Assembly: GCA_964564735.1 (NCBI GenBank) | Contig: CAZMCH010000029.1 | Coordinates: forward strand, 1 to 42,059 | DNA: 42,059 nt | Reading direction: 5' to 3' | Source: CAZMCH01 sp964564735 | GTDB taxonomy: Bacteria; Poribacteria; DTPJ01 | Shown here: positions 1-7,846 of the stretch, one piece after another | Numbering within the stretch: the first letter of the stretch is position 1 | Layout: the number at the start of each line of letters is the position of its first letter | Made by a program: the position numbers and the translations under genes | The notes under the pieces: generated by a model | What the model saw: the letters and a program-made list of their open reading frames with translations, nothing else | Told to the model about the DNA's origin: nothing | Database searches by the model: none

Positions 1-1166
1 CTATAAAATCCTTGCATCAGCCATAATGTAGCTTTACCAACAGGTGTAAAAAATCCGAATTGGACAAGTTTTCCTAATTTAAGGTTTTCTCCAGAATCAA
101 CTGCCTTTACGTTTCTGAGAATACTCCATTTTTTTGGTCCAATATAAGCCTGATATTTATGAAATTGAACTTCGTTAGTGGGCAGAACAAAACTCGGTCT
201 TGTCAAAGCAACTGTTGTCTTGTCGCCCCAACTATGCCATACATCTTTTGGATTAAGGGATGTTTCTTCTGAGTCTGAAACGACTTTATAACGCTTTCCG
301 GGATACTGCTCATTTGACCACCAATTATCACTCAATGGAATTAAAAGCACTGAAAAATACTTTCCAGCAAAACATGCCCAATAAATTGGTCCATCTTCTT
401 CTTCGCCATTTGGAACTTTAGAAGTTTTTCCGCCAAAACAACCAACTTTGGACTTTTGCCAATGTTTATAGATTTCTGCACCTTTGTCCGTCTTTAACAA
501 AACCATAGGACCTTCTGTCGCAAGCTCTACAGGCGGAATAAGCTCATCTTCAACCAATCCATCACCCCAAGATAAATCGTAGCCTTTTAATGTCATCGGT
601 TGCTGAGAAAAATTGCGAAATCCAATATCAACATCTACTAAATAGGAGTCAGCAGAAAAAGTCATCCTTTTTACTATTTCCAATCCTTTCGATGTTACAT
701 ATTTATAATCAACAAAGCCTTTTTGACCTGATTCCTGAATATCAAGGGATTTTTTATCTACCTCCCATTCGATACCTTCTATTTCATTTTGCATTTCGGG
801 GTTGCCAAATTTTATCGCTAGGCAATTTTGTGCATTATAGGAAATAAGGTTTATTAAATCGCTATCCATTCCTCTTTTTTTGTATTCCTTTAGTTTCCAG
901 CTAACTAGCCTTCCACCATTAGAAGATAGCTGAGCCTCATATAAAGGTGTTTGAACTGTGGTTATTGATTCTTTTAGAATTTTAGGAGTAGGCTTTTGTA
1001 TGGTTCTTGGTTCTTTTGGTATTTCTGCCTTTTTTTGAACAGCCTCTTGATGCTGTTCCTGAATCGGTTCTGTAACAGGTGGCTTTTTTCGATTGCCAAA
1101 TAAAAGTGGCCAGAGAAGCAAAATTACGAAAACTAGGGCGATAGCAATAATAGACCTTTTATCCAT
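1..1166 (-). CDS. yidC: Membrane protein insertase YidC (partial, C-terminus off the left edge)
   Basis: YidC inserts and folds proteins in the inner membrane, alone or with SecYEG. I translated 388 codons from the ATG at 1166. GGAGAT lies 4-5 bases before it (1171-1176), which fixes the start. An N-terminal membrane segment (about residues 5-23) is followed by a Pro/Lys/Gln-rich linker and a periplasmic beta domain that begins with a family-typical stretch (YEAQLSSNGGRLVSWKLKEY). The conserved five-helix insertase core lies beyond the window. The periplasmic domain marks the Gram-negative form of the family. It follows yidD by 79 bases in the usual rnpA-yidD-yidC order. Confidence 0.93.
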   Translation of the reverse strand, partial: MDKRSIIAIALVFVILLLWPLLFGNRKKPPVTEPIQEQHQEAVQKKAEIPKEPRTIQKPTPKILKESITTVQTPLYEAQLSSNGGRLVSWKLKEYKKRGMDSDLINLISYNAQNCLAIKFGNPEMQNEIEGIEWEVDKKSLDIQESGQKGFVDYKYVTSKGLEIVKRMTFSADSYLVDVDIGFRNFSQQPMTLKGYDLSWGDGLVEDELIPPVELATEGPMVLLKTDKGAEIYKHWQKSKVGCFGGKTSKVPNGEEEDGPIYWACFAGKYFSVLLIPLSDNWWSNEQYPGKRYKVVSDSEETSLNPKDVWHSWGDKTTVALTRPSFVLPTNEVQFHKYQAYIGPKKWSILRNVKAVDSGENLKLGKLVQFGFFTPVGKATLWLMQGFY

Positions 1167-1245
1167 TATTATCTCCAATTAAGTTGACGAATAAAACTTT
1201 ATATTTAAATTAGGTTATATTGTCGATATGTTTAGTTTTTGGATG

Positions 1246-1473
1246 TTATTTATACGAAGACTCCTTACAGACCGGATCGTAGCCACCATGATGGAAAGGG
1301 TGACACCTAAGAAGCCGCTTTATGGATAGCCATCCTCCTTTGAAAACCCCATAGATGGCTATGGCTTCCTGTGCATATTCAGAGCATGTAGGATAAAAAC
1401 GACAGGAAGGAGGCAAGAAAGGGGAAATACAAGTGCGGTATATCTTTATTAGGTATAATAATATATTTTTCAT
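1246..1473 (-). CDS. yidD: Membrane protein insertion efficiency factor YidD
   Basis: A small membrane-associated protein thought to assist YidC-dependent insertion. The family signature is plain: SPFLPPSCRFYPTCSEYAQEA near the N-terminus, then GGWLSIKRLLRCHPFHHGGYDPV. I chose the ATG at 1473 (75 residues) because family members normally begin a few residues before the ISP motif. A TTG at 1497 in the same frame would add eight residues and overlap the rnpA stop by 4 bases. Neither start has a convincing Shine-Dalgarno sequence, so translational coupling to rnpA is likely. The Cys residues of the motif are intact. Confidence 0.93.
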   Translation of the reverse strand: MKNILLYLIKIYRTCISPFLPPSCRFYPTCSEYAQEAIAIYGVFKGGWLSIKRLLRCHPFHHGGYDPVCKESSYK

Positions 1474-1493
1474 TATTAATTGCAATCCGGTAA

Positions 1494-1826
1494 TCAAATT
1501 TCTATAATATTTGCCCGACGAAGTAGGGTATTCAACGAGTTTTTTACATCAATATAATTAGCATTAACAGCTGGTTTTCTAGCAACTATCACTATATCAT
1601 TATTTGGTAATATATCGTTTGATAATCTAAGTGCTTCCCGTATAAGTCTTTTTATTCTATTTCGTTGAACACTGATCCCAATTTTTTTTGTAATAGTTAA
1701 TCCGATTTTTACATCATGAGAATTATTTGGCAATACATAAATCACAAACAGATCGTCATAATATTTGTATCCTTCTTTATAGACTTTATCAAATTGCCAA
1801 CTCTTTCTTAACGTTTCATACTTCAT
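1494..1826 (-). CDS. rnpA: Ribonuclease P protein component
   Basis: The protein subunit of RNase P, which helps the catalytic RNA bind and cut 5' leaders from precursor tRNAs. The 110-residue product has the normal family length. It carries the RNR signature at residues 55-60 (QRNRIKRLIREALR context), preceded by the central beta strand (VKIGLTITKKIG). It starts at an ATG without a clear ribosome binding site. It is followed directly by yidD. In most bacteria rpmH (ribosomal protein L34) sits just upstream; here that place is taken by an unrelated lipoprotein-like gene ending at 1863. Confidence 0.95.
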   Translation of the reverse strand: MKYETLRKSWQFDKVYKEGYKYYDDLFVIYVLPNNSHDVKIGLTITKKIGISVQRNRIKRLIREALRLSNDILPNNDIVIVARKPAVNANYIDVKNSLNTLLRRANIIEI

Positions 1827-1862
1827 AAGAGAACTAGGAGATCATTTTCATTATTTTTTGTA

Positions 1863-2681
1863 TTAAAGCATTTTTCTTGAGATACGTGAAAACCATTCTG
1901 CTCTTGTGATTTTGTTATCCATCCATGCGGTTATATCTTCTGTATTACTTTGTAATGCACCAAGTAAATTGCTCTGAGGGTCTTCCGCAATACCAACTAC
2001 TATATCAACTGTTTTTGATGACTTATTGAGATGATATATAACCGCACACATTGTAAAAAATTTTTCATTAACAACGTTAGCAGATTCACAGATGAAACTA
2101 ACACGAACTGAATTTTTACCGCCACCAATCCTTCTATTTACAAGCTCGACACTTCTAACATTTATACCTGCAATCTCTAAAGCACTCTTTATTACATCCG
2201 ATGATATAGAGATATTTTCAGTGCTTGTTTCAGAATCTTGAGCAGGGAAGAATGTATTAGGCAAAGATGCAGATGACATATCTGGTGTTTTATCTTGTGT
2301 ATTAAAATCATTTTCCTCTTGTCTAGGCTCTATAATACTTTTCTCTTGTGGTAATTTTGGAAGAACATCAACTATTGGTGCTTCGTCTGAACTTCTGCGT
2401 ATTATCTTTATAGTTTCTGTATTTTCTGGATTAGTTTCATTTGTGGAAACTGTCTCATAACGTTTTTGCCCGCTTTCCATTGCAATAGTTTTTTCGTAAT
2501 AATCGGTTGGTGGAACAAAGGCACTACAACCACAGAAAAATAAGAATAAGCAACTTGAAAATAAAATCAATGCTAATGCAGACATCAAAACGCAAGTATC
2601 TCGACATAAAATGCTGTAGCTAATAAACAAACATTTTATTTTAGCCAATATAATTTTAAACTTGCATACTATTTCCTGCAT
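1863..2681 (-). CDS. Hypothetical membrane-anchored or lipoprotein-like protein
   Basis: I do not recognise a family. The N-terminus holds a basic stretch and then a hydrophobic segment (about residues 32-52) ending in FFCGC, a weak lipobox in which the second Cys could be lipidated. Next comes a Glu/Thr/Ser-rich, low-complexity linker (about 60-155). The C-terminal domain of about 110 residues looks folded, with alternating hydrophobic strands (VRSVELVNRRIGGGKNSVRV) and a Trp-containing helix at the end. AAGAGATGA precedes the ATG at 2681. An internal Met at about residue 33 is an alternative start just before the hydrophobic segment. The gene lies between an HNH nuclease gene and rnpA, 36 bases from the latter, so it is probably cotranscribed. 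An envelope role is only inferred. Confidence 0.7.
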   Translation of the reverse strand: MQEIVCKFKIILAKIKCLFISYSILCRDTCVLMSALALILFSSCLFLFFCGCSAFVPPTDYYEKTIAMESGQKRYETVSTNETNPENTETIKIIRRSSDEAPIVDVLPKLPQEKSIIEPRQEENDFNTQDKTPDMSSASLPNTFFPAQDSETSTENISISSDVIKSALEIAGINVRSVELVNRRIGGGKNSVRVSFICESANVVNEKFFTMCAVIYHLNKSSKTVDIVVGIAEDPQSNLLGALQSNTEDITAWMDNKITRAEWFSRISRKML

Positions 2682-2730
2682 TATTCATCTCTTACCTATC
2701 TTTTAGATTCATTTCCCCGAAAGGGATTAT

Positions 2731-3252
2731 TTATTGATCACGTGGAAATAAATATTTTTGCCAACTTACATGATGTCCATTTGTATTTTTAATTAGATGT
2801 AAATAATAAACTACTGGTGGAGCTTTTGGCACCCTTAAAAGTTCCATACCTGCTTCAGAAGGTGTTTTATTTGCCTTCTTAATATTACAGGTTTTACATG
2901 CTGTTACAATATTATCCCATTGAGTTTTTCCACCATGGGATAATGGTTTAACATGATCTAACGTAAGTTGAGAAGGTGAGAATATCTCACCGCAATATTG
3001 ACATCTAAAACTATCACGTAAAAGAACGTTTTTGCGTGAAAATCGAACATTTCTATGTGGAATTCGTATGTATCTTAACAATCTTATGACAGTAGGTACC
3101 CTGATTATCATACTCGCAGACATAATCTCATGTTCAGTTTCTTCTTCGGCACAAGCAATTCCCTTAAAGATCATCGTAATGGCGCGTCTTAAGTTACAAA
3201 TGTTAATTGCCTCATAACTAGCATTCAAAACTAACACGCTATAATCTAGCAT
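2731..3252 (-). CDS. HNH endonuclease family protein
   Basis: A 173-residue protein of the common chromosomal HNH family. The nuclease domain is complete: C84xxC87, D99-H100 (LDHVKPLSHGG), N114 and C119xxCN123. Four Cys bind a structural zinc and the His/Asn residues form the beta-beta-alpha metal site. The N-terminal 70 residues match the part that usually precedes this domain (LDYSVLVLNASYEAIN). I start it at the ATG at 3252 because AAGGTGA lies just upstream and overlaps an in-frame GTG at 3261. A strong promoter lies about 95 bases upstream. The cellular role of this stand-alone family is not established; no methylase or phage gene is nearby. Confidence 0.9.
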   Translation of the reverse strand: MLDYSVLVLNASYEAINICNLRRAITMIFKGIACAEEETEHEIMSASMIIRVPTVIRLLRYIRIPHRNVRFSRKNVLLRDSFRCQYCGEIFSPSQLTLDHVKPLSHGGKTQWDNIVTACKTCNIKKANKTPSEAGMELLRVPKAPPVVYYLHLIKNTNGHHVSWQKYLFPRDQ

Positions 3253-3351
3253 AAAAATCACCTTATAAGTAATTGATTTCCAAATACTTAAAGCATGTGC
3301 GCTCTTTTACCTTGAATTTAAATCTCTGTAACCCCCAGTTAGAGCATATAT

Positions 3352-3380
3352 ATTATGCCACAATACAAAACTTTTGTCAA
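3352..3380 (-). promoter_or_regulatory. Sigma-70-type promoter for the HNH-rnpA-yidD-yidC cluster
   Basis: Reading the minus strand, a perfect TTGACA (3375-3380) is followed after 17 bases by CATAAT (3352-3357), five of six matches to the -10 consensus. Transcription would start near 3345, giving a leader of about 93 bases before the HNH ATG. Genes downstream to 1 are closely spaced on the same strand, so one transcript could cover all five. Read directly from the sequence, not tested. Confidence 0.7.
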
Positions 3381-3402
3381 TAACAAGCAAAAGCATGAAG
3401 TG

Positions 3403-3434
3403 TAAGACTTATTACACATATTAATTAAGTCTTA
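3403..3434. repeat. Perfect 9-bp inverted repeat at the end of the VOC gene
   Basis: TAAGACTTA (3403-3411) and TAAGTCTTA (3426-3434) are exact reverse complements separated by 14 bases. The right arm includes the stop codon of the VOC gene. On the minus strand it could fold just after translation ends, but no T-run follows, so it is not a canonical intrinsic terminator. It may be an RNA-stabilising hairpin or chance in AT-rich DNA. Confidence 0.35.
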
Positions 3435-3836
3435 TGTTAATTCGTTCTGGAAAAGCTCAATCACTTCACCATCAGGTCCCTTAAAAAATGCGATTCTGAC
3501 AGGGATTGGGGGATTTGAAGGCAAGTCAAGGCTTTTAGGCTCCATTGTAACCTCAACACCTAAATTACGAGCAACTTCAAGGGCTTTATCGCAATTGTCA
3601 GTTCTCAACGCAACATGAAGATATGAACCACCAGTTTCAGGCTCTCCTTGTCCTAATTCAAAATAATTGCCATCACCTGTATCAAGAAGCACCATCCTAC
3701 CTGCACCTTCGCCCCATGACACTTTTTCGACAAACCCAAGTCCCTTATAAAATGCAAGCGATTTATCCAAATCTTTAACTTTCATAAAAACGTGATGAAA
3801 GCCTCCACCAAAAAGCGCATTATTTGTTCCAGCCAT
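3432..3836 (-). CDS. VOC-family (glyoxalase/dioxygenase-fold) protein
   Basis: A 134-residue protein of the vicinal oxygen chelate superfamily, with two beta-alpha-beta-beta-beta modules that normally form one metal site. Visible motifs are FHHVFMKVKDLDKSLAFYKG (first module), FELGQ (Glu ligand region), YLHVALRTD (second His strand) and GPDGEVIELFQ (final Glu). The metal ligands H/E/H/E therefore look intact. AAGGAGA five bases before the ATG at 3836 sets the start. It is a single gene with its own promoter. The substrate cannot be inferred: glyoxalase I, antibiotic-binding proteins and extradiol dioxygenases share the fold. The extended GGxY and PSNPPIP loops do not identify a subfamily for me. 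Confidence 0.88.
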   Translation of the reverse strand: MAGTNNALFGGGFHHVFMKVKDLDKSLAFYKGLGFVEKVSWGEGAGRMVLLDTGDGNYFELGQGEPETGGSYLHVALRTDNCDKALEVARNLGVEVTMEPKSLDLPSNPPIPVRIAFFKGPDGEVIELFQNELT

Positions 3837-3885
3837 TTTTGTCTCCTTATTATGTAAATCCCATTTTTTAAGTATTTATTTATTA

Positions 3886-3914
3886 AGTATATATGTTTTT
3901 TGTTTCTTCGTAAA
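3886..3914 (-). promoter_or_regulatory. Candidate promoter for the VOC gene
   Basis: On the minus strand TTTACG (3909-3914, four of six matches) is followed after exactly 17 bases by TATACT (3886-3891, five of six). The inferred start lies near 3880, about 45 bases before the VOC ATG. The 148-base gap (3837-3984) holding it separates the VOC gene from the URO-D-like gene. Confidence 0.45.
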
Positions 3915-3984
3915 GAGATTTCTATATGTTTAAAAAATAAGTATTTCATTTATGGATCGTGTTCAAAAAAGAGATTCTAATTCG

Positions 3985-5205
3985 TTAAGCATATTTCGCT
4001 GTTATTTCCTTTGCAATGGTTGACCATTCTTTAAGACGATTGGGCTTGCCATCAAGAGTCTGCAATTCACGCAAAACTATCTGAACATAGCAATTTTTTA
4101 CTACTTTCATGCCTTCCTCAAGATGCTTTTTTATATCATCAAGATCGCCAAATACAACATCAGTAGCTTTTTGTCTCCACATTATAGTATATTTATTGGC
4201 GATTTTCTCCGCAACCTTTGACAAATCAGTCCACGCAGAAGAAACGAATATGCGAAGATTTGGTATTCTAAGAACACCATCAATCTTACGTGTGAGGTTC
4301 TCACAACAACCATAGCTTGTTAGCCAAAACTTTTCCATAATAGGCATTTGATACGATAATAAAAACTCCTCCCACATAGCAGGCGATACTTCCTGAAATT
4401 CTTGGCTTTCTGTATGTCCCCAAAGGTCTTTAATTTTAATATTGCCTTGTTTTACATCATTTCTTGGAGGATCACTACAATACATTGCCCCTTTATTATT
4501 AAGGGTTAACATACCTGAATCTTCGTAGACCTTGTAGGCTTTTAAGATACCATCTCTTAAATGTGCCATCAACCTATGAACAAGCCCAGGGCTGTCAGCC
4601 ATATCATACATAAGTTGATCAAGCCCTCTTAGTTCTGCTGCAATCCCGCCAAGCCCGGGATGTATCGGCAGACCGCATGTCAAACGGACTTCCATCGCAT
4701 CGCCAAGCAAATCCTGCATATAGGATAATGATTTTTGTGTCCTTTCTTCATTATAACTATATTCGGGAAAAGCGAGTCTGTCAAAATCCTCTTCTGTTTT
4801 CAGCGGTGGATCAAACTTCCATGCACCGCCAGAAATACCTGATGATATATGCTTTGGCTGAACGCCCCATGTATGCGGAGTATGCTGATCAAACGCAACA
4901 CCGACACTCCAATAAGGCTCTATTGGATCATCATCTCCAATTTCATGTTTGATCAAATTCATACGGAAAACTCTTTCGATATTACGACATGCAGAATCTT
5001 TGCATTGTAAGGAGCTTTCATCAAGAAGCTCTCCCCAACATCCAACAGGTCTGCAATAAACAGGAAAACGATCTGGTTTTCGTAAGGCGTTTACATCACG
5101 CCATCTTTTTCTTATAGCTTCATATTCATCGCTAGAAGCTATTTCTACGACTTTTTTTGCTAGGTCACGAACTATATTTATATCTTTTTGTTGTTCTAAA
5201 GTCAT
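3985..5205 (-). CDS. Uroporphyrinogen decarboxylase (URO-D)-like superfamily protein
   Basis: A 406-residue protein resembling the URO-D/methyltransferase TIM-barrel superfamily, as used by corrinoid-dependent methyltransferases. It is not a housekeeping HemE. I see the long N-terminal extension with RWRDVNALRKPDRFPVYCRP, a central LRGLDQLMYDMADSPGLVHRLM helix typical of the superfamily, and a C-terminal segment (CCENLTRKIDGVLRIPNLRIFVSS) where metal-ligand Cys residues often occur. The ATG at 5205 is preceded by AAAGGA, which overlaps an in-frame GTG at 5220. The acetamidase-family gene lies upstream with a 25-base gap and is probably cotranscribed. Demethylation of a small methylated compound is a reasonable guess, but no corrinoid protein is adjacent. 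Confidence 0.75.
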   Translation of the reverse strand: MTLEQQKDINIVRDLAKKVVEIASSDEYEAIRKRWRDVNALRKPDRFPVYCRPVGCWGELLDESSLQCKDSACRNIERVFRMNLIKHEIGDDDPIEPYWSVGVAFDQHTPHTWGVQPKHISSGISGGAWKFDPPLKTEEDFDRLAFPEYSYNEERTQKSLSYMQDLLGDAMEVRLTCGLPIHPGLGGIAAELRGLDQLMYDMADSPGLVHRLMAHLRDGILKAYKVYEDSGMLTLNNKGAMYCSDPPRNDVKQGNIKIKDLWGHTESQEFQEVSPAMWEEFLLSYQMPIMEKFWLTSYGCCENLTRKIDGVLRIPNLRIFVSSAWTDLSKVAEKIANKYTIMWRQKATDVVFGDLDDIKKHLEEGMKVVKNCYVQIVLRELQTLDGKPNRLKEWSTIAKEITAKYA

Positions 5206-5230
5206 GTTTTTTCCTTTCACAACAAAGACA

Positions 5231-6139
5231 TTATTTAAAAAGTTCCTTTCTTAATTTACAAACAACAGTATAAGCAGGATCAAAAACATTGCCAATATCA
5301 TATTGAATACATTGCCCAAATAGAATTCCGATATGCTCATCAGTCATTTTATAGTCATTTTTGAGCCAACGAAACATCTCAGTAGTTGCTTGTTGAAGTG
5401 CTTGCTCTAGTGGACGGGCATTACCAACAGTCATAATATATGTGTTGTTTTCTGCTCTCGGAGTGGAAATACATTTACCTTTTATTACTTTTACAGTAAA
5501 TTGGACATCAAAAGAACACTCTATACCCATGCCAGTAATCTCACCATCACCCTGAACAGCATGACCATCACCCAAAAAGAATAGCCCTCCTTTTATATAC
5601 ACAGGAAAATAAATGGCGACACCTGCACCAAAACCTTTATAGTCCATGTTTCCACCATGTGTAGAGGCAGTCGTTGAAGCAATGCCCTGATTCATCATTG
5701 GCGCAACGCCAAAACATCCAAGCATCGGTGACAATGGTAGGACGAATTTACCTCTCTCATGTTCGGGATTAAAAAGTATTGCTGTTCCTTTATCGTTATC
5801 AATTTCCCATTCGTAGAGCATTCTATCAGATAATATGCCTTTGGTAAATCCCGATTCAAGCACATTTGGGGCAATAGTTACAGATGCACGTCCAATTTTG
5901 CGATTTGGTTTCATCATATCAAAATAGACTGAAAGAACATCTCCGGGTTCAGCCTCTTCGATATAAAATGGTCCTGTTTGCGGATTAATGCCATTTGCAA
6001 CCTTTGTATCTGTTAAGTCATGTCCCGCATTATCAACCGTTGACGTTATTACAGTATCACCATCAGATATTCTTAATACAGGGTCAAATTGACCCAAAAC
6101 ATCATGATATACATCAGGTTTATATTTATATATTGCCAT
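5231..6139 (-). CDS. Acetamidase/formamidase family protein
   Basis: A 302-residue member of the FmdA/AmdA family, whose characterised members hydrolyse formamide or acetamide to ammonia and the acid. Family hallmarks include the N-terminal DGDTV..TVDNAGHD region, NPQTGPFYIEEAEPGDVL and the core at about residues 160-205 (GGNMDYKGFGAGVAIYFPV, LGDGHAVQGDGEITGMGIE). These supply the Asp, His and Glu residues conserved around the metal. AAGGAGT precedes the ATG at 6139. The gene is 46 bases downstream of the last polysaccharide-locus gene, so read-through is possible. The real amide substrate is unknown. Confidence 0.88.
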   Translation of the reverse strand: MAIYKYKPDVYHDVLGQFDPVLRISDGDTVITSTVDNAGHDLTDTKVANGINPQTGPFYIEEAEPGDVLSVYFDMMKPNRKIGRASVTIAPNVLESGFTKGILSDRMLYEWEIDNDKGTAILFNPEHERGKFVLPLSPMLGCFGVAPMMNQGIASTTASTHGGNMDYKGFGAGVAIYFPVYIKGGLFFLGDGHAVQGDGEITGMGIECSFDVQFTVKVIKGKCISTPRAENNTYIMTVGNARPLEQALQQATTEMFRWLKNDYKMTDEHIGILFGQCIQYDIGNVFDPAYTVVCKLRKELFK

Positions 6140-6185
6140 ATTATATACTCCTTATCTAGCTTTAGCTAATTTAGGTCTGCGAAAA

Positions 6186-7814
6186 TTAATACCTTAAACG
6201 CAGGCTTGCTTTAATTATATTTTGCGAAAATTCGTTTCCTGCGACCCATATCGGAGTTTTATAACGATCCATATTTGGTAATTTTGCCTCTTCTGTCTGT
6301 TTGTTGTTTATCTTCATATAGCTATAATCCACACCAATTGTAGAATCTTGAAATATCCTGTATTTCAATCCGATATTAAATTTATGTTTTCCTTCGACAA
6401 TTCCTCCAAGAAATTCTTTTTCGCCATATTCCAATATATCATAATCATACTCATACAGGCTTCCACCTAACTCGCCCTCCCTTATTCTATTATATGATGT
6501 GGTCATTTGTATATCTTTTGTCAAATAATAATTTGCTTCAAATAGGAGATCATCTGCATTGGGACCGATCCAATGCCCAAGAGAAGTGTCAAAATGCTTG
6601 TATGAAGTAGGTATTGGGTGTTTCATCACGATCCCTTTATGTGGATAAACCCAAGGCTCAATTCTTGCATATTCAGCACGAATATCAAAATTTTCAAAAC
6701 CAAGTGGATCAACAATCAGAAAGCCTCCTAAAATAGCCCAGCGAAATCCTGCTCTTTTGAATGGATCTGAGTTCGGATGATAGTCATCTAAAAATAGGGA
6801 TGTATATATTCTAGTGTTTGGTATCAGGTATATATCAATATCTCCCTCAACAGTATTATTGCCAATGTCACCGAAATAATCCTCAGCTATTTGATATGGC
6901 ATGATTGGGTTTAGAGTATCAAGGCTTATATCTCTTGCATAAACATAAGCTTCTTGCCATCCGATACATATTCCGGGATACGGATTAACCTCGAACCTAT
7001 GCGCTGAAATGTATTTTTTGATAATAAAACCCTTATCATCTCTTATATTATCTCGAAGAGACCCAACAATGCTGGTAAATTTGATTTTCCATATTTTTAT
7101 TGGTAATTTTACCGCACTAAAAGACGGATCAATAGCGGATAAACCAACGACTCCATGATACCCCGGTCCCCAAAGGATAGCGTCTTTGCCAAATTGGAGA
7201 TCAAACCAAGAAAGTTCCAAAACTATGTATGAGTCTGATACTGACCGATATGGATAACGATAAGGATATGGATTCCATATAGGACGTGGTTCTGTGCTGT
7301 TTTCATAAGAATTCCTGATATTGCTATAAAAAAAGAAACTGTCTTTTATGTCACCCTTAAATTCAAAATCCAAAAATGTGTTGAAAATTCTATCATTTTT
7401 ATCGCCTGTTTTGATTGTTGCATCTTGCCTTAACGCCATATCAACAATTACGCTTTTATTTTTATCAGACCAATTTATAACATGCTTATATCCATTAATA
7501 TCTGATATTCCACGACTCTTTAACTCTTGAGCAAATTCTCTTTTTAATTCCTCTAATTGCTCTTTTTGTATTTTGCTTAATCTGATTTTCCCTTCATCGA
7601 GCATATTTGACGTATAAAAAATCATATCTGCGACTTCGTCTCTTGTATATGGCTTGGTATTGCTTAGATATTCCTTTAATACACCTTTTGCTTGTAATCT
7701 TTCAATAAATTGATATGACCAGTGATCCATAGGAACACTGATCGGTGTAGCTGAAATATTGGATGTGAAAATAATGACAATAAAAACCAGTATTATGGGT
7801 ATATAAGTTTTCAT
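6186..7814 (-). CDS. Capsule assembly Wzi-family outer-membrane protein (copy 1)
   Basis: A 542-residue secreted protein of the Wzi type, an outer-membrane beta-barrel that helps anchor or organise capsule in E. coli. A signal peptide spans about residues 1-22. An SLH-like segment follows (VPMDHWSYQFIERLQAKGVL ... KPYTRDEVADMIF, about 26-75). The rest is barrel-like, with alternating aromatic strands and the motif DLQFGKDAILWGPGYHGVVG that recurs in this family. It ends in an aromatic-rich strand with a C-terminal Tyr, as outer-membrane barrels usually do. It is the 3' neighbour of a clear paralogue at 7847-9457 and closes the polysaccharide locus. Assignment rests on motif recognition; identity to E. 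coli Wzi would be low. Confidence 0.8.
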   Translation of the reverse strand: MKTYIPIILVFIVIIFTSNISATPISVPMDHWSYQFIERLQAKGVLKEYLSNTKPYTRDEVADMIFYTSNMLDEGKIRLSKIQKEQLEELKREFAQELKSRGISDINGYKHVINWSDKNKSVIVDMALRQDATIKTGDKNDRIFNTFLDFEFKGDIKDSFFFYSNIRNSYENSTEPRPIWNPYPYRYPYRSVSDSYIVLELSWFDLQFGKDAILWGPGYHGVVGLSAIDPSFSAVKLPIKIWKIKFTSIVGSLRDNIRDDKGFIIKKYISAHRFEVNPYPGICIGWQEAYVYARDISLDTLNPIMPYQIAEDYFGDIGNNTVEGDIDIYLIPNTRIYTSLFLDDYHPNSDPFKRAGFRWAILGGFLIVDPLGFENFDIRAEYARIEPWVYPHKGIVMKHPIPTSYKHFDTSLGHWIGPNADDLLFEANYYLTKDIQMTTSYNRIREGELGGSLYEYDYDILEYGEKEFLGGIVEGKHKFNIGLKYRIFQDSTIGVDYSYMKINNKQTEEAKLPNMDRYKTPIWVAGNEFSQNIIKASLRLRY

Positions 7815-7846
7815 TTTTGAAATACTCTTTTATAAGATTGTTTCGA

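Noticed and set aside
590..847. Plus-strand reading frame of 85 codons
   Set aside because: It is antisense to yidC, has no ribosome binding site and no recognisable domain.
3403..3434. Intrinsic terminator for the VOC gene
   Set aside because: The stem is perfect, but there is no T-run on the transcribed side and the stem is AT-rich.
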